From Phytophthora sp. 'mugwort' (lineage: Eukaryota > Oomycota > Peronosporomycetes > Peronosporales > Peronosporaceae): a DNA stretch of 64,000 nt. Positions 40,282-53,003 of the stretch are shown in pieces; position 1 is the first letter of the stretch; each line of letters opens with the position of its first letter. Position numbers and translations under genes: made by a program. The DNA lies in assembly GCA_033558025.1 (NCBI GenBank), contig JAUCEF010000009.1:1240001-1304000 (forward strand), written 5' to 3'. The notes below the pieces were generated by a model that was given only the letters and a program-made list of their open reading frames with translations, ran no database searches and was not told the DNA's origin.

Positions 40282-42209
40282 TCGGCGCCTCCGCGGAAGC
40301 AGAATGATTGCAAGATACAGGGAACAAGTAATCCGTTTGGCTACAGTTAAAGTGGATTTATAGCGCGGACGTCGAACGTCCAGTACCCACTCTACATGTA
40401 CACTCTACATGTATCTTTCAGAGAAGTGATGAAGGTTTCACCTTTGCACAGTAGCTCGCGAGCGAACGACGACAGCTTGGGGCGCAGAAGCTCTCTGTCC
40501 GTTAGGCAATGCACATACATACTTAACCCCACGGCGCAAGCAAATGACTCCAAGGATGTTACTGCTCGTGTATTTGCTTGTGTGTGTCCTCAGGAGTCGA
40601 GCAGGATCAAACCTCTCGAAAGCCGCTGACAGCGTAGCGCACAGTCGCCTCAAATGTAATACCAAGGATTCTGTTGACAATGGAGAGAAGTCAGCACGAT
40701 TTTGCACCGGCTTCAACTTCAACATGCGCGTTGGCGCCCGTGCTCGAGCCAAGTCATTTTTGTTGGAACAGCTTTTAGGTGGGAAATCACTATTGCAGTC
40801 GAGTATTAGGCGCTCGTGGTGCCGTTGAGGCGATGTCAGTGTCCCGTTGCGAGGTCACTTGAAGAGGGACACCGAAACCCAGAAGCCAGAACGTTAAACG
40901 AGGCAAGATTGAGTGAGGATTCGCATCTTTCGAAAGCCGCGACCACACGATAACTACGTGGCGCTCTCTCTGGTTGGCGTTCAGTCCAGTATGCTCTGAT
41001 TGCTATTACCGTATTGTAATAGCAATGGGCATCTTGCCAACGGCAATGCCATCGCCGCCGTGAGTTACAGGAGGGGGGGGGGCAATCGCGGCGGTGCAAG
41101 CATTCTGCTTTGTGGCACTGGCTGCAAGCAGCGCCTGCTGATCCGTCCAGTGTGTTGCCGATTGACAAGACTACGCCGAGTTATTGCAGCCGTTACCAGC
41201 GCATGACGGCACGTACGCTGACGCCACGGGCGCCAGCGTCGCGCCTCTGGCCCCAACTGACCCCCGCGGAAGAAATTAAGCGCGATAACTTATCGCCGAT
41301 AAGACACTCTTCGGGTCCCATGTCGGCAGCGGCCGCCCGGCGGGGTCGCTGGATTCTGGCTCAATAGCTTCACAACAGGTATTAATAGCGACGGACTGGA
41401 CCAGCCGACGGAAAAGCCAGCTGAGTTGTGAGATGCCTTCTATGACTTGTCGACACCTGGCGAATTAGCTTATTTAAGTTAATTTGTTTTCTGCAGGCTC
41501 CGACTTGTCAGTACTTTATCTGGCTGGTACGAAAAAATACCAAAAAAAATATCTGTGCAAATCGATTCGAGATGTCTCCTGTCGATCTCAAAAAGATAAT
41601 GCAGAAAAAGCAGATAATTTCTAAGCGAACTTAATTAGCATTAAGAAAGCAAGCTGAAACGCAGAAACATTAAAAGAGAGACCTGAAAGTAATCTGCACC
41701 AAACAGAAGCAAAATGCCATCGACAGATTCCCATGATGAATGGTTGAGCAACCGAAACGTTTGGGCCTTGGTTCTTATCTAGCACATCTGTTGTTGTTGA
41801 GAGCAATGACGGCGTTTAACGTAGCCAACTTCCTTAACGCATTTTAGAATCCACAGTGGGGACAGCACAAATATTGTATATGTTTTTAAATGATATACCG
41901 TACCGACGGTACCGTAGAGGCTAGCCACTTTTCTACTTAGATAAGATAGATCCTCATGTTAGCGCTAAAATATCCGAGGATGGATTTTCTGCCTGAGAAC
42001 CCCGGAAGGCCGTTTTCCGACTGACCAGCTCGACTTCTCCAGCTGTGTGGCTAGAGAGCGCGTTGACTACGACTCCGTCTCACCTTGAGCAAACCAAAAA
42101 GTATGGAACCACACGCTGTTGAATTTCTCCACGGGGTAAACAAGCTGCAAGCAGCGGCTCATTCCCCATTTTGCGGCGTTCAAATCAAACTACACTTTTG
42201 CCAGTCGTC
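40282..42209. other. Intergenic region between MYB 2 and MYB 3
   Basis: About 1.9 kb with no convincing gene. A hairpin with arms ATTGCTATTAC/GTAATAGCAAT occurs at 40999-41026, and a poly-G run at 41071-41080. Frames at 41110-41367 and 40544-40828 lack recognisable motifs. AT-rich DNA at 41850-41960 may be the MYB 3 promoter region. Confidence 0.45.
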
Positions 42210-42908
42210 ATGGCCATCACCGCCGACGTCAAAAGCCAATTGTTCAAGCCTAGCACCAATGCAGGCAGTGGCAGCGAGCTCATCCGTCTGCCGTCAGAGG
42301 CCCCACCGTCGCCCTCCAGCTCCTCGGACAGAGAGAAACTGTCCCCCACAAACACCAATGGCCGCGCATGGACAGCCGAGGAGCACGACCGCTTCCTCGA
42401 AGGCCTCGAACTCTTCCCGTCCGGCCCGTGGAAGGAGATCGCAGCGCACGTGGGCACGCGCACCACGAGGCAGACTATGACCCACGCACAGAAATATCGC
42501 GAGAAGATCGCGAGGCGCAAGCGTGGCCTGCGCTCGTCGGTCAAAGAGGCGCGCTCACTGAAACGGCGACGCGACCAGAAGCAGAGGCAGCACAGCCGCA
42601 ACGACGCAGGCTCGCCCTGCTCGGTGGCGGACAACAAGATGACCTTGGTCCCGACCGAGTCGGCGAGGAGGGGCGTCGACCCCATGGACTTCCATGGGTG
42701 CTTCGTACCCGGGCCCGTGGTGGTGATGCCCAACCAGTGCCAATTTTACGGCATGACCCCAGTGCCTGAAACAGAGTTCTCCAACTTTGCATCAATGTTG
42801 ACCGACTTCGACCCGCTGCCCATGTCCGAGGAGGAGATCGACTTTATTCTCGAGGCTGCCATGGTGCAGGCACCAGTTGTGCAGACACAGGCAGGGTTCG
42901 TCCTCTGA
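42210..42908 (+). CDS. SHAQKYF-like single-repeat MYB transcription factor 3, 232 aa
   Basis: Start at MAITADVKSQLF (42210); an upstream in-frame ATG at 42171 adds 13 residues. The MYB repeat is RAWTAEEHDRFLEGL, PSGPWKEIAAHVGTR, then TMTHAQKYREKI, close to MYB 1. A basic block (RRKRGLRSS, KRRRDQKQRQ) follows. The C-terminus is acidic and hydrophobic (DFDPLPMSEEEIDFIL), like an activation domain. The MYB repeat is nearer to MYB 1 than to MYB 2 by eye. Confidence 0.9.
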   Translation: MAITADVKSQLFKPSTNAGSGSELIRLPSEAPPSPSSSSDREKLSPTNTNGRAWTAEEHDRFLEGLELFPSGPWKEIAAHVGTRTTRQTMTHAQKYREKIARRKRGLRSSVKEARSLKRRRDQKQRQHSRNDAGSPCSVADNKMTLVPTESARRGVDPMDFHGCFVPGPVVVMPNQCQFYGMTPVPETEFSNFASMLTDFDPLPMSEEEIDFILEAAMVQAPVVQTQAGFVL

Positions 42909-43312
42909 GAAATAGGAGCGAGACCAAGATCAAACAACTCAAATTAGCCAGAACTAGCTGGCGGGTTGCCCCGCGGCTGGACAGAGAACCACCAGCGTAC
43001 GTCACTGCATGTCATTGTGGAGTATCCCGTTGGCTGGAGACGCGGTAAGATTAGCATAGTACACACACTGGGTGCAGCTCCTTTTTCATGGCGCCGCGCG
43101 TCTCCCGCCAAATAGAACATTGTGTATCATATCTGTGATTTTTTTTGCCTCGCCTCTGCCGAACTCTTCTAGCGCGATTCGACGTGCCGGTTACCGGTAA
43201 TATGTAGTAAATCGAATCAAATTGCGGTGAACGTCACTATCGGATAATACTCGGTAGTACTGTAATATCTCGCTAGATATTGCTGCTCCATGCTTTGTAA
43301 AAGGTCTGGGCT

Positions 43313-45136
43313 CTAATCCCAGTACTTGATAAGACCGTCCCAGCCGCACGAAACCACCCTGCTCGGCTCCAGAGGATGCCAGATGGCCCCCATGGTCGGG
43401 CCCCGGTCGTGCGCGCGCAGCTTCTTGATCATCTTGGTCGACTTCCAGTCCCAGAACACCAACTTGCCCTCTCCGTCTCCCGACATGACGTACTGGCCGT
43501 TGGGGGAGAACCCGATCTGGCATGCATAACCAGCATTCTGGTGGCCCTTGAATACCTTTTTGCGGTTGATTTTGAACTTGTCGTGCGCAGTGTATACGTC
43601 AATCTGGTTGTTCAGCGACTGGCCGGCAAAGAAGTTACCGTTTGGATACAGTGTCACGGCCGGCATGGAGTGCATGCTCGGCTCCGAAATGTACTTGATC
43701 GGCACCGGGATGCCCCACTCCCAGACCAGCAGCTTCTTGTCGTCGGACGTACTCACAAAGCGCTTATTGTCGTCCACGAATGTCACCGAGTTCACGGCCT
43801 GCAAGTGATGGTTGTACTCCTGCACGATCTCGCCCGACCGGGCGTCAAACTGCACCACCATGTTGTTCGAGTCGCCCACTATAAACTGCGTGTTGTCCAG
43901 CGGGTAAAACTTGACGCAATACGGCACACGCCGAGTCGTGAACGAATTCACAGCTTGCCCCGTCTCCGTGTCCCACAACTGGATAAACCGATCAAAGCCG
44001 CAGCTCAAAAACTGCTTGCCATCATTGCTGAAGTTAATGCCGCGTACAGCACCTGAGTGGCCCTCGTACACACGCTGGCACTTGCGTTCGTTGTAGACGT
44101 CCCAGATACGCACAGTGTTGTCCATACTGCCCGAAAGCAGCAAGTGACCATACTTCGGGAATAACTCGATAGCCTGCACGCCCTTGGTGTGTCCTGTCCA
44201 TTTGTGTATGCACCTCTTGGGCAGGAATACCTGGTGATCTCCATCGTCGGGCTTGAGAGAGCGCGGGGGTTCCACCCACGCCCGTCCCTGATAGTCGTAC
44301 TCCTGGTCTCCCAGGAACGTCGACTTGCCTTCCAGTGCCGTCTGTCCGGCCTTCAGTCTTGCCGGCAGCAAGTGCGCTGTCTTCTTCTCGACCATCCTGT
44401 CGAAATCCATCTCCTCGTCGACCTCGTCCTTCGCTTCCGCCTTGCGTCGCTTCGCTTCCTGATGTTCCTCTCTCAATGCCTTCTGCTGGTCGGTCATAGT
44501 TCCCTGCTCTGCATCTGTTAAGTACATGCCCTTCTCCTTGTAAGGGGCCCAAATGCCATCCGTCGTTTCGTCTCCGAACTCTTCGGCCGCTGCTCGCTCC
44601 TTGGAGACGGTCTTGTTCTTCCTCTTCTTGGCGTTGCGTCTCGTAAACACATCCTCCTCACCCGGAACGACGACAGTGTCGGGCGCAATCTCACCTGGGA
44701 GATCTGGAGCTGATGGAGGGGCTCCCTTAACTCTTCTTCTGCTGGGGTTGCGGCTTAAAGTCTGGTTATACGTGTGGTACTGCGCTTCGAAGCTGTAGTC
44801 CTCCATATCTGCCTGCTCTACGACACCCGTTGCCACCTCCTTGCCGCTACCAGCACGTAGAGGATCCATCAACGCCACCTCCGTCGAGTCGCCACCTTGA
44901 GGACCCACAAACGGGGCCAGAGTTGACTCTACGGGAAGGTTTACGGCCAATTGGGTCTGCGTCGCGGCCGCCAGGAACGCCGCCTTGTTGGCATGTTCCT
45001 GGCTGTCTGAGATTGCGACAAATGGGGCCGAGTTGAATGCGGGAAGAGCAAGGGATGTAGAGCCGGTGGATGGCGGGGATGTCGAGCGCGGTACCTCCTC
45101 CTCGTCGCTGGACGCGTACGCACCGAGCGCCTCCAT
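43313..45136 (-). CDS. PRP17: Pre-mRNA splicing factor PRP17/CDC40, 607 aa, WD40 protein
   Basis: The frame starts MEALGAYASSDEEEV. The N-terminal 300 residues contain the conserved PRP17 segments EDYSFEAQYHTYNQT and FGDETTDGIWAPYKEKG, and a Lys-rich region (NAKKRKNKTVSK). The C-terminal 300 form seven WD40 repeats starting near IHKWTGHTKGVQAI; repeat signatures include LLSGSMDNTVRIWD, FLSCGFDRFIQLWD and VSCGWDGLIKYWD. The length (607) fits human CDC40 (579) and plant PRP17. It acts in the second step of splicing. Intronless here, which is common in oomycetes. It is divergent from the AAAP transporter across 542 bp and convergent with MYB 3. Confidence 0.96.
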   Translation of the reverse strand: MEALGAYASSDEEEVPRSTSPPSTGSTSLALPAFNSAPFVAISDSQEHANKAAFLAAATQTQLAVNLPVESTLAPFVGPQGGDSTEVALMDPLRAGSGKEVATGVVEQADMEDYSFEAQYHTYNQTLSRNPSRRRVKGAPPSAPDLPGEIAPDTVVVPGEEDVFTRRNAKKRKNKTVSKERAAAEEFGDETTDGIWAPYKEKGMYLTDAEQGTMTDQQKALREEHQEAKRRKAEAKDEVDEEMDFDRMVEKKTAHLLPARLKAGQTALEGKSTFLGDQEYDYQGRAWVEPPRSLKPDDGDHQVFLPKRCIHKWTGHTKGVQAIELFPKYGHLLLSGSMDNTVRIWDVYNERKCQRVYEGHSGAVRGINFSNDGKQFLSCGFDRFIQLWDTETGQAVNSFTTRRVPYCVKFYPLDNTQFIVGDSNNMVVQFDARSGEIVQEYNHHLQAVNSVTFVDDNKRFVSTSDDKKLLVWEWGIPVPIKYISEPSMHSMPAVTLYPNGNFFAGQSLNNQIDVYTAHDKFKINRKKVFKGHQNAGYACQIGFSPNGQYVMSGDGEGKLVFWDWKSTKMIKKLRAHDRGPTMGAIWHPLEPSRVVSCGWDGLIKYWD

Positions 45137-45678
45137 GCTGATTGATGCCTTGGATTTGGTGGATGGTCAATACGTTTGGGTGTCGTACATAATATAGTGT
45201 GGGAAACATGGATCTTGAAGTTGCATTTGTCGCCTGTCTTTGCTTGAGGAAGCGACGTCGACGTCGTCATCACGTCAACGGTGTAGATTTATATTCGCTA
45301 TCCTTTAAAGCAGGTTGATTATGTATTGAAGGCAATTGTATACACATTAAAAAACACTTTGAAATATCGGATAGGTACTGTATACACGTCTAAAAAAACA
45401 TCTTAGAATTATCGGATAGTTGACGTATTATCAAAGGTTTTCGACCGTTATGAAGGGGGATGCTTCATCCACCACCGGCCGCTACCATTTGCCATCTTGC
45501 GTGGAGAGAAGCATAGTCTTCCCTAGCAAATCGTCTGCCTTCAGGTCTCCGTCGCGCTATCTGAGCATAGTCCCCGCGCCCTTCACCACTTCCCGTCTTA
45601 CTCTTCTCCCTCGCCAAGGCGCGTCTTCACGCATCAAGTGCTCACGTCGCAATCCCCGAAGAACCCCCCAAAAATACT
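45137..45678. promoter_or_regulatory. Divergent promoter region of PRP17 and the AAAP transporter
   Basis: This 542-bp region lies between the start codons of PRP17 (minus) and the transporter (plus). It contains a short direct repeat TATACAC..TTAAAAAACACTTTGAAATATCGGATAG (about 45336-45373), partly repeated at 45382-45420. No motif could be named with confidence. Confidence 0.5.
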
Positions 45679-47428
45679 ATGGCAGACTCAATATGGGACC
45701 TACAGAAGGCCAAGCGCGTTTCATCACCGCAAATCACGGGCCGACGAGAGTCTGAGCCCGGCTTCTCGGACTCCATCACGCCCAAGGCGCTTGACATTGC
45801 TGTGCCGGGCGGATTTCGGCGTCACCACCTGGAGACGACGCCTAGACCCGTCGTGTCCAAAGCACTGCGTGATCAGATTATCGACCGCATCAACAGCGTC
45901 TATGACCCGTTCATCGGTAATATTTTGAGCCAAGATAATGACGAGTACGACGAGATGAACGTCGAGGAGCGAGCGCGCAGTTTGCTGATGACACCTCCGC
46001 TCACTCTGCCGGCGTATCGACGGACACCCACGAGAGAGTGAGTCAACTGCTGTTCCGCTTGAAGGAGAAGATTGTGCTGCATTGTATCTGATCCATGATT
46101 TTGTAATGTGCGTCTTTGTAGATTGGGAACACCGTCGGAGACAACCGGGCTCATCAAGACGCAGCCTTCCCCACCGAAATCAAAGGATCGTGACAAAACG
46201 ACGACGTTATGGCATGCTCTGCTGACGTTGTTAAAGTCTTTTGTGGGGACGGGTATTTTGTTCTTGCCTGATGGATTTCGAAGTGGCGGCATTCTCTTCT
46301 CGCCATTATGCTTGACGTTTGTCGCGGCGCTTACGCTTTACGCAATGCTGCGGTTGTTGCAATGTCGTGAGTTCGTCGGTGGTACATACGGTCATGTCGG
46401 ATTTAAGGCTTGTGGTGCGTGGGGGCGCCGAATGGTGCAGATCTCGATCATCATGATGCAGGCAGGCTTTTGCTGCACGTATGTGATTTTTGTGGCGCAA
46501 AATATGTCGGAAGTGCTGGAGTTCTGGGGCTACAACATGGATACGTCTCTGCTCATCTTGCTGCAAATTGCTGTGTATATTCCGCTGTCTTGGATCCGAT
46601 ACATCAGCTACTTTTCCATCAGCAATCTCATTGCGGACGTGTTTATCCTGTACGGTTTGGCTTTCATCTTGGGCAACAGTTTCTGGTTGCTTGCTACTCA
46701 AGGTCCGGCCAAGGACGTGGAGCTTTTCAACCAGAATGACTATCCTGTCTTCATCGGTACTTCGATTTTCACGTTTGAGGGCATCGGTTTGGTGCTGCCG
46801 ACTCAGAGCTCCATGAACCAGGCGCGTCAGAAACGTTTCCCGCAATTGCTTTCGTGGACGGTGGTCGGACTTCTCTTCTTCTATTCGTTCTTCGCTGGAA
46901 TCAACTACATCACGTTTGGTGGCGGCATCACCCCCATGGTCACATCCAGTTTGCCGCGCAATGGCTGGTCGAGTTCGGTGCAGTTTGGTTACGCGTTCGC
47001 TCAGCTCCTATCGTATCCCTTATTCCTGTTTCCAGCTGTGAAAATCATGGAGGAAATGTTAGGTTTCCCGAAGCGCGCGTCAGGCCAGAAAGTGGCTAAG
47101 AATTGTTTCCGTGCCGTGGCTGTGCTTGCCACGATTTGTATTGCGTACTTTGGCCAGGACCGTCTCGACCTCTTTGTATCTATCGTTGGTGCTTTCTGCT
47201 GTGGTAAGACGACGACAAAGTGTGCTGATTCATCGATTTGTCGTCTAACATGGTCTCTTGTTGTTGTGAACAGTCCCGCTCAGCTTGGTGTATCCGCCGC
47301 TTTTCCACCTGAAACTGAATCCGAATTTGTCGTGGATGGACAAAATTGTCGACTCGTTCGTGGTTTTCGTAGGCTTAACCACGTTCTTTTACGTCACGTA
47401 CTCAAATCTCGAGTCGTGGGGCAAGTAA
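45679..47428 (+). CDS. Amino acid/auxin permease (AAAP, SLC36/AVT-like), 531 aa, three exons
   Basis: Exons 45679-46037, 46122-47203 and 47274-47428 give 531 codons plus stop. Introns are 84 bp (GTGAGT..TTGTAG) and 70 bp (GTAAGA..GAACAG). The second splice converts FCC into VPLSLVYPPLFHL, which continues the membrane domain to SNLESWGK. The N-terminal ~120 residues are soluble. The first helix carries the AAAP signature SFVGTGILFLPDGF. About ten further hydrophobic segments follow (for example VGLLFFYSFFAGINYI). Substrates of this family are neutral amino acids moved with protons across plasma or vacuolar membranes. Which substrate this one moves is unknown. Intact. Confidence 0.92.
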
Positions 47429-47852
47429 ATTAGTCTAAAAGGCGACAGGAGCTGAGCAGTTTCATAAAATCCAGTTCGATGAGTGTCTAATGACATAAAA
47501 TTTTGCCAAGACGAGTCGCAAAAAAAAAAAAAGAACTGCTCAACATCATTCGAAGCAGACGCCAGCGCAGCGATACATAGCACATCTGCAATTACTAACA
47601 CGGAAAAAAATTGGCACAAGATATTAATTCCTAGCAACTTCAACACCTGAGAAGAAAGCTAATCGTGAATGCGAATTATTTCCGAATCTTGATATTTTTC
47701 TGCCAGATCCTAACTACGACGGCAGCGTACCAAACCGGCAGATTTCTATGCACTAATAGAAGGCAAATGTGGTGGGGGTCACTCTAAACGTGGCCGGCAA
47801 GCACACTCTGATCTGCATCACAGTACACCTCCTTCGGCCTCCAACCCATTGC
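47429..47852. other. Intergenic region between convergent transporter and PCNA genes
   Basis: No gene seen. An A-run of about 14 bases lies at 47519-47532. The region should hold both polyadenylation signals; an ATAAAAT string occurs at 47494-47500. Confidence 0.5.
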
Positions 47853-48887
<1,035 letters not shown>

Positions 48888-48910
48888 TTAAGGAGAGGGG
48901 TGAGTTCTCT

Positions 48911-48920
48911 CCCGCCAAAA
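48911..48920. promoter_or_regulatory. Second candidate E2F site upstream of PCNA
   Basis: CCCGCCAAAA is the reverse complement of TTTTGGCGGG, an E2F-type sequence, 201 bp upstream of the PCNA start. It pairs with the site at 48826-48838. Confidence 0.6.
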
Positions 48921-49012
48921 TATCATTTGGACGAATGGGAAAAAGGAAAAAAGGAGGGTGCATACGATTGGAAGATAATGACAATACGTTTAGTAACCTT
49001 ATCAGCTAGGTG

Positions 49013-51546
49013 TCATGGCAGTTGGTCGAGGCGACCGGGAGGGGAGAGATTGGTGGCAGGGCGTCGTCTAGTTCGCGTGTTGGTCCAAGAACGAAGTGGA
49101 GCGGCAAATGGGCGCTGCGACGTGCCCTCAGCTCTGGAGATGCACAAGTCTGCAGGACCGAAATTGACATCCCTGTCGGTGACACTGATCACTCTTGGAC
49201 CTTCCGATGTGGGGATTAGCTTTGCTGTCCGTTTTGGTAGTGATCGAAGCTGTATGCTCGGTCTAGGCTTGGGTTTCCGCAGTTTCCCTGCTTGGTTTGC
49301 TAATTGTGTTGTTGGTAAGAGAGTTGACGGGACGAGCGATGCTGAAAGGGTACGTCTGGGTATGGCTAGATAACTCGTCTGGTTGTTGCTGTTGGGTGGC
49401 GTGAGTCGCAGTCGCAACATTTTAGACGAGGTGTTACGGAGAGCATCGGAGTCACCTTTGCGTCGCATACGTCCCTGAGCAAGAAGCGGTCGAGTGATTC
49501 CGACGCCAAGAGGCTCTTCGACTTCTTGTGATCTTGCAGCTTGAGGTTGGTCCGGATCTTCTTGGTTATATCCAGCGGATCCGGTAGTATTGAAAGACTT
49601 AGCAATACGACAGTTATGTAAGGTGTGATGCTCCACGGCTGCGATGTTTGGGAATCCTTCTTGTAAGCAGTAAGCGCACTCGACAGCATTTTCGCTTGAA
49701 GTTTTGGACCTTAATGATGGCTCAGCGCTGGCAATCACGGAAAGTGTAGCAGGTTTAAAAACTACAAGTTCGTGTTGAGTTGCAACTGCCCCGCATTGCT
49801 GCTGGTGCGCGTCAAATTCCATAATTTTAATGTATGCCTTGCATTCCTGCACCAAACCTGGATTAGCAAATTACCCTTCGCATTCCACTAGCGGTTTTTG
49901 CTTACATCACAACGCTCAGTTCGACTGGAGCACATGCAAGCATGTTGTGTCATATCCCTGTTCTTGAAAGCCAAGCCGCATAAAGAGCACTACAAGGAAA
50001 AAGACAAAAAAAAGTTTATGAGCCGAGTAACACAAGCCAACTTTAATCCCTACATACAAGCGATAAGGTGTGGTCACAGCGACTGTTGTCTAAGTGGTCC
50101 CGCAACTCTGCATGCGTGAACAATGCGTGACATAACGTGCACTTGCAGGAAGCACTGTGCTCGTCGTGGTGATGGTTTGCTAGCGTTTCATTGCTGTCAC
50201 ACAAGAAATTGCAGTCCGAGCAGTGCCGATGCTGTTTTTCGTGAATGCGCAAAATCTGTTCATAACAAATCGAACATTCGAACTGCATTTTCACAAAACG
50301 AAGAAAAGTGAGAGTTTAGCTAATAGTAAAAGAGAGTCGATCATAGTGTACCTTGTGATAAACTGGATTATTGACACAACGTAGAGTGTGGAGATCCAAG
50401 TTTATCAACGAAACATCAACCAAACATAATTTACACTTGCGAAATCTGGAAATAATTTCATCAACTGCCGAGTTGTTCAATGGAGCGTCATTAGATGCAA
50501 CAGTTCGCTTGTCGATATCCACTGGAGTAGCTGAGCACTTCAGAGGTTGTGCTTGCGCATCAGTGCCGAGAGTATATCCAGGCGTTGAGAACGCTCTTTG
50601 GGCAGAACGAAGCTGTCTCGCAAGTGCTGATGAATCCATAGTTGCTGCAATGGCAGCAACAGTTTCAGTCGAAATGGGTTTTAATTGCTTGTCTCGAACA
50701 ATTTTCTGGACCTTCTGCAAGCTATTCATCTTGCGTGATATTTTCCCATTTAATGGTGTGGTGTTGCCAGTAGGAACGGTCTGTACGCTCTCAACGTAGC
50801 CACCATCCCTTAACCTTCTTCCATAGCCTATTACCAACGTTTGCTCCTTACTTGAAAATGTTATAGTTTCATCATTGACAGGACTTGGTACTGACGAAAG
50901 AAATTGCGCGTTATCATTTTCACATGAAGCCGACAATTTTCCTTTTGACGGCCGCTTTGGATCGAACCCCTGACAATCAAGTAGCAATGAATTTCACAAA
51001 ATGTGATAAAAACCCGTGGAACGCACCTCTGGTAACATGAAGTCTGTCTCTAGGTCAACATCGCCACACAAACTGACTACCGCTGCAGGCTTCAACTCTG
51101 CCACTCGAACATGATACCGGTCATTGCCGTATTTAATTACAATAATCGAGCCCTCGCTCAACACAGAGTATCTTCGCAGCGCTGTCTCCATTAGCAGCTA
51201 CAAACAGAAATGGAGAAATATCAGTGAACAATGGCAAGCACTTAAGTTCTTCAATTACCGGTACCTTTGGGCCAATATCCGCCGCTCGATCGAGAAAATC
51301 CAAGGTTTCTGGCTGCAAGCGACAATAAACGCCACGAGGCAGATTGAGTACACTGGTCACCACGACTGAGCCACCTTCCGGGACACGTAAATTCTGCATG
51401 AGCCAATAAGGTAGGAAGACTTGTCCATCCGGGGCGCTGAACTCCTGAACGGAACAATGTTGTCGACTACACGCGTCATCTGGATGGATCTCTAGACCCG
51501 CAACTCGAACCTGCCCAGTTCGTAGCACGTCAGTTTGTTTGCTCAT
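49013..51546 (-). CDS. UFD1-domain protein with C-terminal zinc fingers (PRLI-interacting factor K-like), 737 aa, six exons
   Basis: Proposed exons are 51546-51265, 51197-51027, 50969-50352, 50282-50058, 49989-49906 and 49846-49013. All introns are 57-68 bp with GT..AG and phase 0. The UFD1 domain spans about residues 30-150 (HCSVQEFSAPDG, LPYWLMQNL, RLQPETLDFLD, ALRRYSVLSEGS, IKYGNDRYHV). A low-complexity linker follows, then a chain of Cys/His fingers: RKCKLC, FECSICYEQI, HCSDCNFLCD, KCTLCHALF, LCSLCGLAFK and RCDECKAYIKIMEF. UFD1 plus such fingers is the layout of plant PRLI-interacting factor K. The last exon adds a finger (ECAYCLQEGF) and a 200-residue basic tail. The N-terminal half of the UFD1 fold looks short, so an upstream exon may be missing. 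The family is thought to act with p97/CDC48. Confidence 0.82.
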
Positions 51547-53003
51547 TATAATGTTTGATTATGCGACCTGTACCAAGAAAAATAGAGGAGTTGGGATCTT
51601 CAGGCACTGTAGCTCAAGCAGGATTTTCTGTTATCTCGAGTTAGACAGATGTGTTTATAAATGACCCAGCAATCATATTATGATACATCTTGTTAAGATG
51701 GTCACCTACGGGAGGTAGCACAATTTTGTCGCCAAACTCGAGATGAGGCTTATCTAGCAAAAGCAAATGCAAGTTAGATCATTTTAACTTTTCTCGGTGA
51801 CTTGTCAAATGGAGGGTCGGTCTACCGTGACAGGCAACAGAGAAGCATTTCAGCTTGTACGACGGCAGAAGGGTGCAGCTAGGGGATTTGTCTAGCTCGT
51901 TATCGCACCCATCGTGTCGCAGTTGTGACGCCAGCCTCCGCTTCGCCATGAGTAAATTGAAAACAACAATTGACTAAATTTATGGTGTGCGTTTTGTTTT
52001 CCGGCTATGTAACCCAAAACCTACATAAAACGGCTTATTAACTAGGGCTAGGGGGGAATTATATCAGTGGTTCAGCTTATCTATTGCGCCTTTCCCGACT
52101 TATGGTCAATATGAGTCATACTATGACATTGGCCTTCGGCTAGACCTCTTAATAATGGCACTTTACAGAAATAACTGCATGGTGCCGGATTGTAGGTTTC
52201 CGAAGTACCGGCATTAGCAACCCTTCAGACTCGGGAGCCAAGGACAGAGCAATGAGCTCGCTCAAGACAAGCGTCTCCAGTAACCTTCCTGCCGCAAGAT
52301 ACCATTCCAGCCTCTTCACGCGCTTCAATACGGGCTATATTTCGCAATGAGAGGTACAAGTGGCCTTTCTGCTCCGTTCGTCGCCTTTCAGAAAAGGCAA
52401 CGAACGGAGCAGACAACACCAAAGCACCGGCCTTTTCTGCCGATATTTTGGAAGAGAGGAAGCGGCAAATGGAAGCGAACTCATAACCACAAGTTCTGCA
52501 ATGCCCCTTTCGACTACAGATCTATACTCAGGGCCTGAGCCAGGACTAAATTGCTGGGAGGGGGGTGGGGGCAACTTAGGTGTAGGGTTAACGGGTGATC
52601 CTTTGTCACGGGGAGTTTCCTTCAGCTCTGAGTGGTTTCCCTCGAGTGGTTTCATAATGGTATCTGCTCTTCTCGTTGAACACAGTTCAAAATCTTTTTC
52701 GATCTGGGCGCTCGCTGTCATGCCGAAGAAAAGGTTGAAGACTACAAACTCACGGCCTTCTTCGAGGCTCCACTCTGCGCAGCTAGGAATGATTCGAATA
52801 CCAACGAACCTGCTCGCACGTCACTGGATCCCAGTTTTGTATACGAGAATCGAATTAGCATAGGCTTGATGTGAAGCAAACAACATACCCGCCGATCCTC
52901 GCGATTATTCCGTCCATGATTTTGTGAGAGCGATCCTGCTGATCGACCGCCAAATTTGTTGATCATAAATTAACTTACAGTTGATCCGAAGCTCCGCCGA
53001 CTA
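51547..53003. other. Intergenic region, no confident gene; includes one long hairpin
   Basis: A hairpin occurs at 52370-52412: TGCTCCGTTCGT(C)GCCTTT faces AAAGGC(A)ACGAACGGAGCA around a 5-base loop, with one mismatch. Open frames over it (52335-52721 minus, 52360-52863 plus) carry no motif. The left part probably includes the promoter of the UFD1-like gene. Confidence 0.5.

Noticed and set aside
42185..42733. 182-codon minus-strand frame over MYB 3
   Set aside because: Antisense to a GC-rich MYB coding region; no motif.
43376..44056. 226-codon plus-strand frame over PRP17
   Set aside because: It is the antisense shadow of the WD40 repeats.
46306..46845. 179-codon minus-strand frame over the AAAP transporter
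   Set aside because: Antisense to membrane helices; no motif.
52335..52863. Overlapping frames on both strands around the 52370 hairpin
   Set aside because: They are mutual shadows of an inverted repeat and have no motif.
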